NCBI RefSeq assembly: GCF_014083865.1
Contig: NZ_JACEFA010000004.1
Location: 1-64,000 of the forward strand
From: Paraliobacillus salinarum
Lineage (GTDB): Bacteria > Bacillota > Bacilli > Bacillales > Amphibacillaceae
DNA length: 64,000 bases
Direction of reading: 5' to 3'
The notes under the pieces were generated by a model. It had not been told where the DNA came from. It did no database searches and worked only from the letters and a program-made list of their open reading frames with translations. Made by a program: the position numbers and the translations under genes. Shown here one piece after another: positions 1-9,059 of the stretch (the first letter of the stretch is position 1; the number at the start of each line of letters is the position of its first letter).

Positions 1-42
1 TATATAGAATACTATAATATGAAACGGATAAAGGCGAAATTT

Positions 43-75
43 AAAATGAGTCCGGTACAATACCGAACTCATTTT
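43..75 (-). terminator. Likely terminator after the AbgT transporter gene
   Basis: A 15-bp near-perfect inverted repeat (arms AAAATGAG... and ...CTCATTTT, 3-base loop) lies about 75 bases past the stop of the minus-strand transporter gene. The arm ends in TTTT on the minus strand, as in a Rho-independent terminator. It is nearly symmetric, so it may also stop transcription entering from the left. Confidence 0.6.
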
Positions 76-149
76 GAACAAGCTGCCTAATGAAATAACC
101 GTGTCTAACTTTAAGGGGTCACTTCATAATGTTACCTTGACTTTTTTTA

Positions 150-1682
150 TTAGACTTGATAGTAAATCGGTGAACCCGGTCCTAGATCGATACCTAACAA
201 CATCCATACAACGAGCATTAATGTCCATGCTAGCATGAAGAAGATCGTGTACGGGAACATCGTAGAAATCAGTGTTCCAATCCCCATTTTCTTATCATAT
301 TTTTGCGCGAAAGCAATAACTACTGCGAAATAAGTCATTAATGGCGAAATTATATTTGTAGCTGAATCAGCAATACGATAAGCCATTTGCGTTAATTCAG
401 GTGAATACCCCATTTCCATCATAATCGGAATAAACACAGGAGCCATCATTGCCCACTTTGCTGTAGCACTTCCAATGAAGATATTAATAAATCCAGCAAT
501 TAGAATAAATAATATAATTAACGGAATACCCTCTAATTGAATACTTTGCAAGAATTCCGCACCATAAACACCAATAACTAGCCCTAAATTAGATTCATTA
601 AAGTATGCAACAAATTGTCCAGCAGTAAATGCTAGAACAATGAACATACCCATAGAAGCCATTGTATCTGTCAGTTTATTTGCAACGTCTTTATCACTTT
701 TAATTTCTTTCGTTACAATCCCATAAACTAAACCTGGAATGAAGAATGCAAAGATAATAATAACAACTAATGATTGCATGAATGGAGATTGAATAATCCC
801 TCCATCTTCACCTCGTAATGGAGCACCCTCAGGCACAATCAAAAATGCTGCCACAATAATGGTTACTAGCAAGCTTAAACCTGCATAAGTTAAGCCTTTC
901 TTCTCAATCTTACTTAAACCAGTTAAATTTTCATTGAATTCCCCTTTATAGGAACCCAACCTAGGCTCAACTAATTTCTCCGTAACAAAAGCCCCAACAA
1001 TTGTTAGCAAGAATACTGAAACAATAATAAAGTAATAGTTCATCGCTATGTTCATATCCGCTGCATAATCCGGATTAACAATAGCCGCTGCTTCAATTGT
1101 CATATTTCCTAATAGTGGTTCAAGCGAAGACAATAATAAATTCGCACTAAAACCTGCTGAAACCCCAGCAAATGCAGCCGCTAAACCAGCAAGTGGATGA
1201 CGTCCTAACGCAGCAAAAATAACGGCACCTAATGGTGGTAGAACAACATAACCAGCATCAGTCGCTACACTAGACATAATACCAGCAAACACAAGTCCTG
1301 CTGTAATCAAGCTTTTTGGAATAGCTAAGACAAAACCACGCAAGCATGCACTAATAAGCCCTGTACGTTCTGCTAATCCAATTCCAAGCATTGTAGCAAG
1401 CACAACACCTAATGGAGCAAAATTAATAAAATTGTCCACCATACTTGTGAAAATATAAGCAATCCCTTCTGCATTCAAGAGATTCTTTACAGTAATCATT
1501 TCTCCCGCTTGTCCAGGATGTTCCACAGAAATTCCTGTTGCTGAAACAAGCGCAGACACTACTAAAACAAGTAATGCAAGCAACGCAAATAAGGTGACAG
1601 GATGCGGTAGTTTATTCCCAATGATTTCTATCCTGTCTAGGCTTTTTTGAAAAAGCCCTTTCTTTCTCTTTGACACGTCCAT
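150..1682 (-). CDS. AbgT-family transporter (p-aminobenzoyl-glutamate type)
   Basis: A 510-residue integral membrane protein of the AbgT family, which imports p-aminobenzoyl-glutamate in E. coli and in other members exports sulfonamides. The N-terminus is a short basic cytoplasmic stretch (KRKKGLF) followed by roughly a dozen hydrophobic segments. Family-like features are the segment around GIGLAERTGLISA, the re-entrant-looking SSVATDAGYVVLPPLGA and the C-terminal GSATAKWAMMAPVFIPIM and SATNIISPLM regions. Length matches the family (about 500). The ATG start is preceded by AAAGGAG. It is monocistronic, transcribed away from the oxidoreductase gene to its right. Direction of transport and substrate cannot be read from the sequence. 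Confidence 0.88.
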   Translation of the reverse strand: MDVSKRKKGLFQKSLDRIEIIGNKLPHPVTLFALLALLVLVVSALVSATGISVEHPGQAGEMITVKNLLNAEGIAYIFTSMVDNFINFAPLGVVLATMLGIGLAERTGLISACLRGFVLAIPKSLITAGLVFAGIMSSVATDAGYVVLPPLGAVIFAALGRHPLAGLAAAFAGVSAGFSANLLLSSLEPLLGNMTIEAAAIVNPDYAADMNIAMNYYFIIVSVFLLTIVGAFVTEKLVEPRLGSYKGEFNENLTGLSKIEKKGLTYAGLSLLVTIIVAAFLIVPEGAPLRGEDGGIIQSPFMQSLVVIIIFAFFIPGLVYGIVTKEIKSDKDVANKLTDTMASMGMFIVLAFTAGQFVAYFNESNLGLVIGVYGAEFLQSIQLEGIPLIILFILIAGFINIFIGSATAKWAMMAPVFIPIMMEMGYSPELTQMAYRIADSATNIISPLMTYFAVVIAFAQKYDKKMGIGTLISTMFPYTIFFMLAWTLMLVVWMLLGIDLGPGSPIYYQV

Positions 1683-1911
1683 CTACTCCTTTGATCAAAA
1701 CATGAATTTTCTAACAATTTAATGAATATTAATACACGTTGTCAAAATATATCACATTTTTTATTATATGAAAAGATAAAAACAATTATTGCAAAAATTT
1801 AGAATTTTATCGTATTTAACTAGATGTTTTGGTACACAAGCGTTTCTTTTGCATAACGATAATTATCACCCTATAATTGGTAATAATACCAGTATAGAAA
1901 GGGGCTTTTTA

Positions 1912-2847
1912 ATGAAAGCAGTAGTTATTAACCATTATGGCAACAGTGATGTGCTAGAGGATACAGAGATAACTAAACCCACACCTGAACCTAATCAAGT
2001 ATTAGTGGAGGTATTCGCTACATCGATAAACCCTATTGATTGGAAAGTACGAGAAGGATACATGAAAGAAGTCATCCCATTTGAATTTCCTATCATTTTG
2101 GGATGGGATGTAGCAGGAAAAATTGTTGCAGTTGGTGATAAGGTAAAAAACTACCAAGTTGGTGATGAAGTATTCGCTAGACCAGCCAATACAAACAAAG
2201 GAACCTATGCTGAATATACACTAGTAGATGAGGATCTTTTAGCTAAGAAACCAACAACTATTACATTTGAAGAAGCCGCTTCTATTCCATTAGCTGGATT
2301 AACCGCATGGCAGAGCTTGCTAGATGTCGCTAAACTTCAAGAAGGAGAAAAAGTGCTTATACAGGCTGGAGCTGGTGGTGTCGGTAGCTTAGCGATCCAA
2401 ATAGCGAAACATGTTGGAGCTTATGTAGCAACTACAGCAAGTAAAGAAAACGAAGATTATGTGAAAGCATTAGGTGCAGACTTATTTATTAACTATAAAA
2501 CAGAGGATTTTGAGAATATAGTAAAAGATTTTGATGTTGTCTTTGACATGATGGGCGGAGAAATTTTAGATCGCGGAATTACTGTTTTAAAGCCTGGCGG
2601 GCGAATTGTTACCATTGCCGGACAACCGAATCAAGCATTGGCAGATCAATATCAAGTGAAAGCATATAGTTATTGGCTTGAGCCAAATGGAAAGCAATTG
2701 CAAGAAATGGCTGATTTGTTGGATAAAGAAATTATTAAACCTCAAGTGAACCATACATTCTCTTTTTCCGCTTCCGGTATCAAAGAAGCACACGACTTAA
2801 GTGCAACACATCACGCCAAAGGAAAAATAGTAATCAAAATGAAATAG
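1912..2847 (+). CDS. NADP-dependent zinc-free MDR oxidoreductase (quinone reductase type)
   Basis: A 311-residue medium-chain dehydrogenase/reductase of the quinone oxidoreductase branch. An N-terminal GroES-like domain (about 1-120, with PIDWKVREGYM and GWDVAGKIVAVG) precedes a Rossmann domain with the nucleotide-binding motif QAGAGGVGSLAIQIAKH. The structural and catalytic zinc ligands of classical alcohol dehydrogenases are absent, as expected for this branch. An in-frame start exists at 1789, but the ATG at 1912 has the ribosome binding site (AAAGGGG, about 8 bases upstream) and begins the family's usual MKAVVINHYG. Likely an NADPH-dependent reductase of quinones or enals (inference). A terminator follows directly. 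Confidence 0.88.
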   Translation: MKAVVINHYGNSDVLEDTEITKPTPEPNQVLVEVFATSINPIDWKVREGYMKEVIPFEFPIILGWDVAGKIVAVGDKVKNYQVGDEVFARPANTNKGTYAEYTLVDEDLLAKKPTTITFEEAASIPLAGLTAWQSLLDVAKLQEGEKVLIQAGAGGVGSLAIQIAKHVGAYVATTASKENEDYVKALGADLFINYKTEDFENIVKDFDVVFDMMGGEILDRGITVLKPGGRIVTIAGQPNQALADQYQVKAYSYWLEPNGKQLQEMADLLDKEIIKPQVNHTFSFSASGIKEAHDLSATHHAKGKIVIKMK

Positions 2848-2860
2848 ACGTGTATTTTAA

Positions 2861-2896
2861 AAGCATTATCTCCACTAATGGAGATAATGCTTTTTT
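2861..2896. terminator. Bidirectional terminator between convergent genes
   Basis: A perfect inverted repeat (AAGCATTATCTCC, 6-base loop, complement) followed by TTTT on the plus strand and preceded by AAAA. It follows the oxidoreductase stop and contains the stop codon of the convergent MHYT-EAL gene, so it serves both. Confidence 0.85.
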
Positions 2897-4911
2897 GACC
2901 ATTCTAATAGCTCTGCTGCCTTCATCGGTTTTGCAAAGTGAAAACCTTGAAATAACAGTGATGAGGCTACTTGTCGTAGGTAAGTAACTTGATCCTCGGT
3001 TTCAATCCCCTCAATAACAATTTCCAACCCTAATGATTGTCCTAAATCTATCATTGCTTTTAATATGGCGGAATCTTTCGGTGAATGTGGAACGTGATCA
3101 ACGAAAGATTTATCCATTTTCAACGTTGATATTTCCATTTTCTTTAAATAAGACAAAGAGGATAGTCCCGTACCAAAATCATCAAGCGCCACAGAAAAAC
3201 CTAAAGAACGAAATTTAGCTATCGAATGGTTTGCCTCTTCAATCGATTGAACAAACCTTGTTTCTGTTAGCTCCAATTCTATTGATCTAGGTTCAATCTG
3301 ATACTTATCTTGCATTTTTTTTAGCTTTTTCACCAATCTAGTAGAACTAACATAATCTCCCGGAATATTTATTGCGATTGTCCAGTCAGCTCCTATTTGT
3401 TGTTGCCAATCACTTAATTGCTTGCAAGCATTCTCAATTACCCAGTCAGTCAAATCGGTAATTCTTTCTGTCTTTTCAATGATAGGGATAAATGTTGCCG
3501 GGCTCAAGAATCCATGTTCTGGGTGGTTCCAACGCACAAGCGCCTCCATTCCAGCAATCCGCTCTAAATCTGAGTGTATTTTGGGTTGATAAACAAGAAA
3601 CAGCTCATTTTTCTCCATTGCTTGATCTAAATCCGCTAGTATCTTCTTCTCAAAGGAGTAACGGTGAAAGCTTGGTTGATACACAGCTACTTCTTGTTGA
3701 AAAAGTGTAGATGGATGGTTGAACACAGTTTGTGCATCGTTATATAAATACTTCACCTTTTTACTTTGTTCAACAGAAACAACGGCACAGGAAGCTTTTA
3801 AATAAAATGGCTTGCCTTGATACCTAGCATCATCCCAAATCCGTGCTATCTCTTGCATTTTCCTTTCTAGTAAAGGTAAACGATCTGTTCTATACATTAA
3901 GTATGCAAATCGATCCTCTTCCATACGATACAGCATCGTGTTTGGTAAGTGTACAGCTTTTAATGTGTTCGCAATATAGTTTACTAATTTATCACCATCA
4001 TTGTAGCTATAAGCATAGTTCACATCTTTTAAACTATTAATCTGCCATACCGCCAAAACAAGCTGATTATTATTTTTTTGTATCTCTTTTTCATAATAAC
4101 GTCCATTAGGTAAATTAGTCTGTGTATCAAAAAATCTAATTCGATAATCAATATACCGATCTAAATAAATAGAAACCATTAACAATAAAAGCAGCACACT
4201 AACACTGACAGCCACCATAGCAATCAATAATGCTTTCCCGGCTTGACCCATCTCACTATCTATATTGTGATAACCGTCAGAAACGTAAAAGGTTGTTCCG
4301 AACATCCCTACGTAATGCATCATAGAAACCGCAGAAGCAAGCATCAACGAAACAAGGATTTTAAATCCTCGATGTTCAAATTTTTTATTAAATGCCGAAA
4401 TGGCATATAGAGCAAAGAATGACACAGCCACAGCTATAATAATAGAAAAAATAAAGATTTCAATCTGGTAAACAATTTGCGCATCAATAAGCATGGAATA
4501 CATACCCAAGTAATGCATTAAAACAATCCCCAAGCCCATCAATATACTAGCCATAATGTTATTTCGTAAAGATTGCTTTAATCGATTAACTAGATGAAAA
4601 GCGATAAACGAAGCCCCAACAGCCGGAAAAATAGACAAAATCGTTATAATATGATTATATTTCATCGGGATTGGAAGGTGATAAGCACTCATACCAATAA
4701 AGTGCATTGCCCATATCCCAATTCCCATTGCTATAGAAGCAAAAAACAACCAAACATCTCTATGAAAAAAACTATTCATCCGAACACGTTTATTTAATGA
4801 GATGGCTACATAAGACCCAAGACAAGCAATCATAAGAGACAATAAAACAATTGCCCAGTTATACTGTCCTTCTAAAACAATAGAATAATTGGAATCTGGG
4901 TGATTAAACAT
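2875..4911 (-). CDS. MHYT-GGDEF-EAL protein, probable c-di-GMP phosphodiesterase
   Basis: About 678 residues. The N-terminal 250 residues form a multi-pass MHYT sensor domain with three copies of the signature (MHFIGM, MHYLGM, MHYVGM), proposed to bind a metal or gas. A GGDEF domain follows, but its active-site loop reads YRMEEDRFAY, so it is degenerate and should not make c-di-GMP. The C-terminal EAL domain looks intact: EALVRW, an ELTE-type motif, DDFGTGLSSL, the lysine of LKMDKSF and the glutamate of IEGIE are all present, so c-di-GMP hydrolysis is likely. A GTG 9 bases upstream is possible, but only the ATG has a spaced GGAAG. Similar to B. subtilis YkoW, lacking an obvious PAS domain. 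Confidence 0.88.
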   Translation of the reverse strand: MFNHPDSNYSIVLEGQYNWAIVLLSLMIACLGSYVAISLNKRVRMNSFFHRDVWLFFASIAMGIGIWAMHFIGMSAYHLPIPMKYNHIITILSIFPAVGASFIAFHLVNRLKQSLRNNIMASILMGLGIVLMHYLGMYSMLIDAQIVYQIEIFIFSIIIAVAVSFFALYAISAFNKKFEHRGFKILVSLMLASAVSMMHYVGMFGTTFYVSDGYHNIDSEMGQAGKALLIAMVAVSVSVLLLLLMVSIYLDRYIDYRIRFFDTQTNLPNGRYYEKEIQKNNNQLVLAVWQINSLKDVNYAYSYNDGDKLVNYIANTLKAVHLPNTMLYRMEEDRFAYLMYRTDRLPLLERKMQEIARIWDDARYQGKPFYLKASCAVVSVEQSKKVKYLYNDAQTVFNHPSTLFQQEVAVYQPSFHRYSFEKKILADLDQAMEKNELFLVYQPKIHSDLERIAGMEALVRWNHPEHGFLSPATFIPIIEKTERITDLTDWVIENACKQLSDWQQQIGADWTIAINIPGDYVSSTRLVKKLKKMQDKYQIEPRSIELELTETRFVQSIEEANHSIAKFRSLGFSVALDDFGTGLSSLSYLKKMEISTLKMDKSFVDHVPHSPKDSAILKAMIDLGQSLGLEIVIEGIETEDQVTYLRQVASSLLFQGFHFAKPMKAAELLEWSKKHYLH

Positions 4912-5016
4912 CGTAGGCACTTCCGTTTCTGTAGTGTAAATCTTTTGCTATTACTATCGGATCATGGTCGTTTAATTTTAATATAAAAAACGCAAAAGAA
5001 ATATATATAGGTTATA

Positions 5017-5853
5017 TTATTCTACACCTTCTATTTCTTTTATATCTGAATCTAATTTTTTAGAGACATCTTGTCCACCGAAAAATTGTTTCGAAATATT
5101 TGTTAGAGCTCCGTCTTCTCTCATTCCCTCAAGGACACCATCAATTTTTTCAGAAAAAACAGTTGCTTCTTTCTGTGTAACAACATTCACTGTTTGCGGG
5201 TGAAACTTCAGTTCTGGATGTAATGTGATATCCATCTCTGGAAATGCTTCTAACGCTAATGACTGTAGGTAGTAGTCGTTAATTACAACGTCTGTTCTTC
5301 CGTTATCTACATCTCTTAAATAAACATCATTTGTCGCATTCCCATAAGTAATTACCTCTGCTCCGTATTTACGCGCAATATCACTATAAACTGTTGTTGC
5401 AGCGCCTCCAGCTTTTTTACCTTTCAAATCTTCCAAAGTATTTATTCCTGAAAGATCTTCGGAACGAACAATCATTGTAGAATAGGAGTATTTTATTGGT
5501 TCACTAAAAATAAATTTATCTTTACTTTCTTCTCTTGGCCCAGCTGTAATTAGATCCACTCGACCAGATTGCAAGGCTGCTAACATTGCATCAAAAGCCA
5601 TAATCTCAAACTCTACTTCTAGACCTAGCCGATTAGCCAATTCACGTATAACCTCAACATCGTATCCAGTTAAACGATCTGATCCCTCCGGATAATAAGA
5701 TGCTGGATACAAAGTGCCCGCAGTAGCTACAACAATTTTCCCTGATTGTTGAATTTCCGACCATTTTTCTCCTGCAGACTCTTTCCCCTCTTCACTTTGT
5801 CCACAGGCTGTGAGAATAGATATTAAAAAGAACAAACAAATAATTTTTTTCAC
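5017..5853 (-). CDS. Amino-acid-type ABC transporter substrate-binding lipoprotein
   Basis: A 278-residue family 3 extracellular solute-binding protein. The N-terminus is a lipoprotein signal peptide with lipobox LTAC, so it should be tethered to the outer face of the membrane. The mature part has the family pattern: GKIVVATAGT near the start, TGYDVEVIRELANRLG, and FDAMLAALQSGRVDLI. Start is GTG, 7 bases after AGGGGGA. No permease or ATPase gene is adjacent, so its partners must be encoded elsewhere, or it is an orphan sensor-type binding protein. Polar amino acids are the usual ligands of this family; the ligand here is unknown. Confidence 0.85.
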   Translation of the reverse strand: MKKIICLFFLISILTACGQSEEGKESAGEKWSEIQQSGKIVVATAGTLYPASYYPEGSDRLTGYDVEVIRELANRLGLEVEFEIMAFDAMLAALQSGRVDLITAGPREESKDKFIFSEPIKYSYSTMIVRSEDLSGINTLEDLKGKKAGGAATTVYSDIARKYGAEVITYGNATNDVYLRDVDNGRTDVVINDYYLQSLALEAFPEMDITLHPELKFHPQTVNVVTQKEATVFSEKIDGVLEGMREDGALTNISKQFFGGQDVSKKLDSDIKEIEGVE

Positions 5854-6009
5854 AAAAACATCCCCCTATTTTAATTTTTTATTCGAAATAAATATAACAG
5901 TTATACCGCTTAATATCAATACTTCTATAAACTGTAATAATAATGAAAGATTAAAATATATAACACAAGGAACGCTTTAATTTCACAATCGAACATTTTT
6001 TCTTCAAAC

Positions 6010-6040
6010 AAAAAGCCGCCTCTTTAATTAAAAGGCAGCT
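6010..6040 (-). terminator. Terminator downstream of serC
   Basis: On the minus strand a GC-rich imperfect hairpin (AAGCTGCCT... paired with ...AGGCGGCTT) is followed by TTTTTG, about 25 bases after the serC stop. Confidence 0.7.
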
Positions 6041-6065
6041 TCATCAATATTTTAATTATCTAGTA

Positions 6066-7154
6066 CTAAATATGTTCTTGTTCAAACTTACGAATAAACG
6101 CAACTAATTTTTCGACTCCCTCTTTTGGCATGGCATTATAAATACTAGCACGCATACCTCCTACAGAGCGATGGCCTTTTAACGTTTCTAACCCTTCTTT
6201 TTTTGCCTCATTAATAAATTTAGCTTCTAAATCTTTATCTCCATTTGCCGCAACAAAAGGTATATTCATCAATGAGCGATCTTCTGGTGCAACAGGAGAT
6301 GTAAATAGTATTGATTCATCAATACATTGATAAAGCAACGCTGCCTTCTCACGATTCATTTTTTCCATTACCTTCAGACCACCAAGATCTTGAATCCACT
6401 CAAACACTAGTTTCGCCATATATATTGCAAAAGTAGGCGGCGTATTATACAGTGATCCACTATCTCTATGTGTTTCATAATTCAACATCGTCGGGGTTTG
6501 AGATGGTGCATGACCGATTAAATCTTCTCGAATAATGACAACGGTTAATCCCGCTGGACCGATGTTTTTCTGTGCTCCTGCATAAATCAATCCAAATTTT
6601 GATACATCTATTTCCTCCGATAGAATATTGGATGACATGTCTGTTACAATTGGAACAGATCCAGCATCAGGTATATCTTGAAAGACAGTTCCTTCTATCG
6701 TGTTATTCATTGTGATATGAAGATAATCTGCTTCCTGATCGATCAAGCTTGAATGGACTTTAGGAATGCAAGAAAAATTCTCGTCCTCTGATGAAGCAAT
6801 TGTTCTAACTTCACCAAACTTTTTTGCTTCAGCAATTGCTTTCTTTGACCAAGAACCTGTATGCACGAAGTCAGCTTTTTTATTCTTTATTAGCAAATTC
6901 ATTGGAACCATAGCAAATTGCTGGGACGCACCACCTTGTAAAAACAACACCTTATAATTATCCGGAATAGACATTAATTGTCGTAACAAGCTCTCTGCTT
7001 CTGTAATAATATTGGTAAAAAACGAGGAACGGTGGCTAAGTTCCATGACAGACATTCCAGATTCCTGAAAGTTTAATAACTCCTTTTGCGCCTTTTCTAA
7101 AACCGGTAAAGGCAGCATAGAAGGACCAGCTGAAAAATTATATACCCTATTCAT
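6066..7154 (-). CDS. serC: Phosphoserine aminotransferase
   Basis: A 362-residue class V PLP-dependent aminotransferase that converts 3-phosphohydroxypyruvate and glutamate into phosphoserine in serine biosynthesis; the family also acts in vitamin B6 synthesis in some bacteria. It starts with the hallmark [15 protein letters not shown]; other signatures are [10 protein letters not shown], the GGASQQFAM cofactor loop and the Schiff-base lysine in [12 protein letters not shown]. An open frame extends 58 codons upstream, but that part has no family similarity and contains a terminator hairpin, so the ATG at 7154 is preferred and matches family length (about 360). No serA or serB is nearby. Expression may be controlled by the leader hairpin. 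Confidence 0.95.
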   Translation of the reverse strand: MNRVYNFSAGPSMLPLPVLEKAQKELLNFQESGMSVMELSHRSSFFTNIITEAESLLRQLMSIPDNYKVLFLQGGASQQFAMVPMNLLIKNKKADFVHTGSWSKKAIAEAKKFGEVRTIASSEDENFSCIPKVHSSLIDQEADYLHITMNNTIEGTVFQDIPDAGSVPIVTDMSSNILSEEIDVSKFGLIYAGAQKNIGPAGLTVVIIREDLIGHAPSQTPTMLNYETHRDSGSLYNTPPTFAIYMAKLVFEWIQDLGGLKVMEKMNREKAALLYQCIDESILFTSPVAPEDRSLMNIPFVAANGDKDLEAKFINEAKKEGLETLKGHRSVGGMRASIYNAMPKEGVEKLVAFIRKFEQEHI

Positions 7155-7180
7155 TTCCTCACACCTATCTAAAATTTTAT

Positions 7181-7217
7181 AAAAAAAGAGAAGGATTTGG
7201 TAATCTACAATCCTTCT
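7181..7217 (-). terminator. Terminator hairpin in the serC leader (possible attenuator)
   Basis: On the minus strand a 9-bp stem (AGAAGGATT / AATCCTTCT, 11-base loop) is followed by C and seven T residues, 27 bases before the serC start. It sits inside the presumed transcript, downstream of the promoter-like sequence, so it could attenuate transcription. I see no T-box consensus and no clear antiterminator partner. Confidence 0.6.
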
Positions 7218-7299
7218 AATTTCCTCTAAGTAAATAAAAAAATATGTATGCTTCCCTTTCATCTTTGTGATTATTCTATCAATATTGCAGCTTAGTTTC

Positions 7300-7328
7300 A
7301 ATAAATAATTTTCTAAAAATTGTGTCAA
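7300..7328 (-). promoter_or_regulatory. Putative serC promoter
   Basis: On the minus strand TTGACA (7323-7328), a 17-base spacer and TTTATT (7300-7305) form a sigma-A-type promoter with a consensus -35 and a weaker -10. It would give a leader of roughly 140 bases before the serC ATG. Confidence 0.45.
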
Positions 7329-7422
7329 TTATCTGAATTTTTAACCTTTCTAATTCTGTTCATTGCTTCTATCATTCATGTTATTATAAGGACAATTGAT
7401 TATTCGTTTAGGAGATGTTTTT

Positions 7423-8124
7423 GTGAAAACAGTAATTTTTGATGTAGACGATACACTATATGACCAAATACTACCATTCAAAAAAGCAGTTCAGTCTTTT
7501 TTTGATAGAAGTTTTACTAATGAAGAATTAAACCAATTTTATATTAGCAACCGGAAATTTAGTGATGAATTATTTCACCAGAGCGCAGCTGGTGAGATAC
7601 CTTTGGAACAATTACATATTTATCGCATTACAGAGGCAGCCAAGCTATTTGGCATTACACTTAGTCCCACAGAAGCACTCTTATTTCAAGAAAAATATTT
7701 ACTTGAGCAACACAACATACACTTATTCCCTGAAATAAAGCAATTAATTAACTATTTACATGAACAAAACGTACAATTAGCTGTTCTAACAAATGGCGAA
7801 CAAGCACATCAGATGATGAAAATAAAACAATTGCAGTTAGAGCGCTGGATTCCAGAAGAACACTTATTTATTTCAGGGGCTTTAGGTATGGCTAAGCCAA
7901 GTAAACAAGTCTTCACTCACATTGAACAACAGCTGACTTTAGATAAAGCACAAACCTTTTACATCGGAGATTCTTTTGACCACGATATAATAGGGGCAAA
8001 ACAAGTCGGTTGGAAAGCTATCTGGATGAATCATCGTAGAAGAAAAGTACCGAACACAAGAATATCACCAGACTTTGAGGTGCAACACCCAGGGGATTTA
8101 TTTAAACTACTTCAACAATATTGA
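7423..8124 (+). CDS. HAD-family phosphatase (subfamily IA)
   Basis: A 233-residue haloacid-dehalogenase-type hydrolase. Motif I is DVDDTLYD (nucleophile and acid/base aspartates) at the N-terminus, motif II is VLTNG, the motif III lysine is in GMAKPSKQ, and motif IV is YIGDSFDHDIIGAKQVGW. A helical cap domain lies between motifs I and II. The GTG start at 7423 has TAGGAGA 8 bases upstream and places motif I at residues 5-12, as usual; the open frame 27 bases further upstream lacks a ribosome binding site. Resembles B. subtilis YfnB/YjjG-type nucleotide or sugar phosphatases; substrate unknown. It lies 40 bases before the RpiR regulator gene, probably in one transcript. Confidence 0.85.
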   Translation: MKTVIFDVDDTLYDQILPFKKAVQSFFDRSFTNEELNQFYISNRKFSDELFHQSAAGEIPLEQLHIYRITEAAKLFGITLSPTEALLFQEKYLLEQHNIHLFPEIKQLINYLHEQNVQLAVLTNGEQAHQMMKIKQLQLERWIPEEHLFISGALGMAKPSKQVFTHIEQQLTLDKAQTFYIGDSFDHDIIGAKQVGWKAIWMNHRRRKVPNTRISPDFEVQHPGDLFKLLQQY

Positions 8125-8164
8125 TATTTTTTATAAAAATAACATGCTTAGTAGGAGTGATTCT

Positions 8165-8941
8165 GTGAATAATATACTGTTTGATATTGAACCAAATGTT
8201 TTTATACAACTAAGTGAAACAGATAAATATTTACTTGAATATATTCAGCAACACATTGAAGAAATTTCTAACATGTCGATTGTCAAGCTAAGTGAAAATG
8301 CAAATGTTTCTACAGCGACAATTGTCCGCTTAATGAAGAAAATCGGATATGACGGGTATACTTCATTCAAATATAGTTTAAAAGAAAAAGTTAATTTTTC
8401 TGATGAAAATAATGAGATGCATGATATAAACTCAAAAATTTCTCAAGCAATTCAGAAAAACGAACACGAAGTTCAAAAAACAATCCAACTTCAAAGTATT
8501 GGGAAGATAGAAGATGCTGTTCAGAAAATTTATAACGCTGATAAAATCTATATATTCGCACGTGGTTTTTCTGAAATGATTGCAAAAGAAATGGGAATCA
8601 AACTCCAGCTAATGGGAAAAAACTGTGAAGTACATGACGATCCAAATATTATTCGAATTAAATCTAAAAGCATCGAAGGTAACGAATTAGCTATCTTCAT
8701 ATCCTTAAATGGGGAAACAACTGAATTAGTTGAAGCATGTAAAAACTTAACTATTAGACAACTAACAACCATCACCTTAACAACACGAGTTGATTCTACT
8801 TTAAGCTCAATGTCCGAAATGACGTTTATTGGATTTAAGGGAAGTCACTCCTACATTCCCGACTATGAAGTTCGTTCGAGACTCCCCCTTAATGTTATTG
8901 CTAGAATTTTATTAGATGCCTATGCGATTAGAATGCTCTAA
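8165..8941 (+). CDS. MurR/RpiR-family sugar-phosphate-responsive regulator
   Basis: A 258-residue transcription factor. The N-terminal HTH_6 domain (about residues 15-85) contains SIVKLSENANVSTATIVRLMKKIGYDGY, typical of RpiR proteins. A C-terminal SIS domain (about 110-245) would bind a phosphosugar and includes YIFARGFSEM and ISLNGETTE. The GTG at 8165 has GTAGGAG a few bases upstream; the frame opens earlier inside the HAD gene but without a ribosome binding site. It ends at a terminator and precedes the fructose-type PTS operon, which it probably regulates (inference from position). Confidence 0.87.
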   Translation: MNNILFDIEPNVFIQLSETDKYLLEYIQQHIEEISNMSIVKLSENANVSTATIVRLMKKIGYDGYTSFKYSLKEKVNFSDENNEMHDINSKISQAIQKNEHEVQKTIQLQSIGKIEDAVQKIYNADKIYIFARGFSEMIAKEMGIKLQLMGKNCEVHDDPNIIRIKSKSIEGNELAIFISLNGETTELVEACKNLTIRQLTTITLTTRVDSTLSSMSEMTFIGFKGSHSYIPDYEVRSRLPLNVIARILLDAYAIRML

Positions 8942-8961
8942 ACAAGGAGCATTCTTTTTTT
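8931..8961 (+). terminator. Terminator after the RpiR regulator
   Basis: GAATGCTC, 8-base loop, GAGCATTC, then seven T residues. The 5' arm overlaps the last codons of the regulator gene. It separates the HAD-rpiR unit from the PTS operon. Confidence 0.88.
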
Positions 8962-8972
8962 ATTACATCTCA

Positions 8973-9005
8973 TTAAAACGTTTACATAACTTGAAAACAT
9001 TTTCA
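8973..9005 (+). promoter_or_regulatory. Two cre-like boxes before the PTS operon
   Basis: TTAAAACGTTTACA (8973-8986) and TGAAAACATTTTCA (8992-9005) each match 13 of 14 positions of the CcpA cre consensus TGWAANCGNTNWCA. They lie 55-87 bases before the kinase start, where the promoter must be. Carbon catabolite repression is inferred; the second palindrome could instead be the RpiR operator. Confidence 0.6.
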
Positions 9006-9059
9006 TCGAATCCTGTGCAATAATAAAATTAAATAAAAAGACAGATGGAAGGTGATCAA

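Noticed and set aside
1789-1911. 41-codon N-terminal extension of the MDR oxidoreductase
   Set aside because: No ribosome binding site for the upstream start; the ATG at 1912 has a good one and matches the family start.
7155-7328. N-terminal extension of SerC to 420 residues
   Set aside because: The extension contains a terminator hairpin, has no family sequence, and the downstream ATG gives the standard length.
7155-7328. T-box riboswitch upstream of serC
   Set aside because: The conserved AGGGTGGNACCGCG element is absent.
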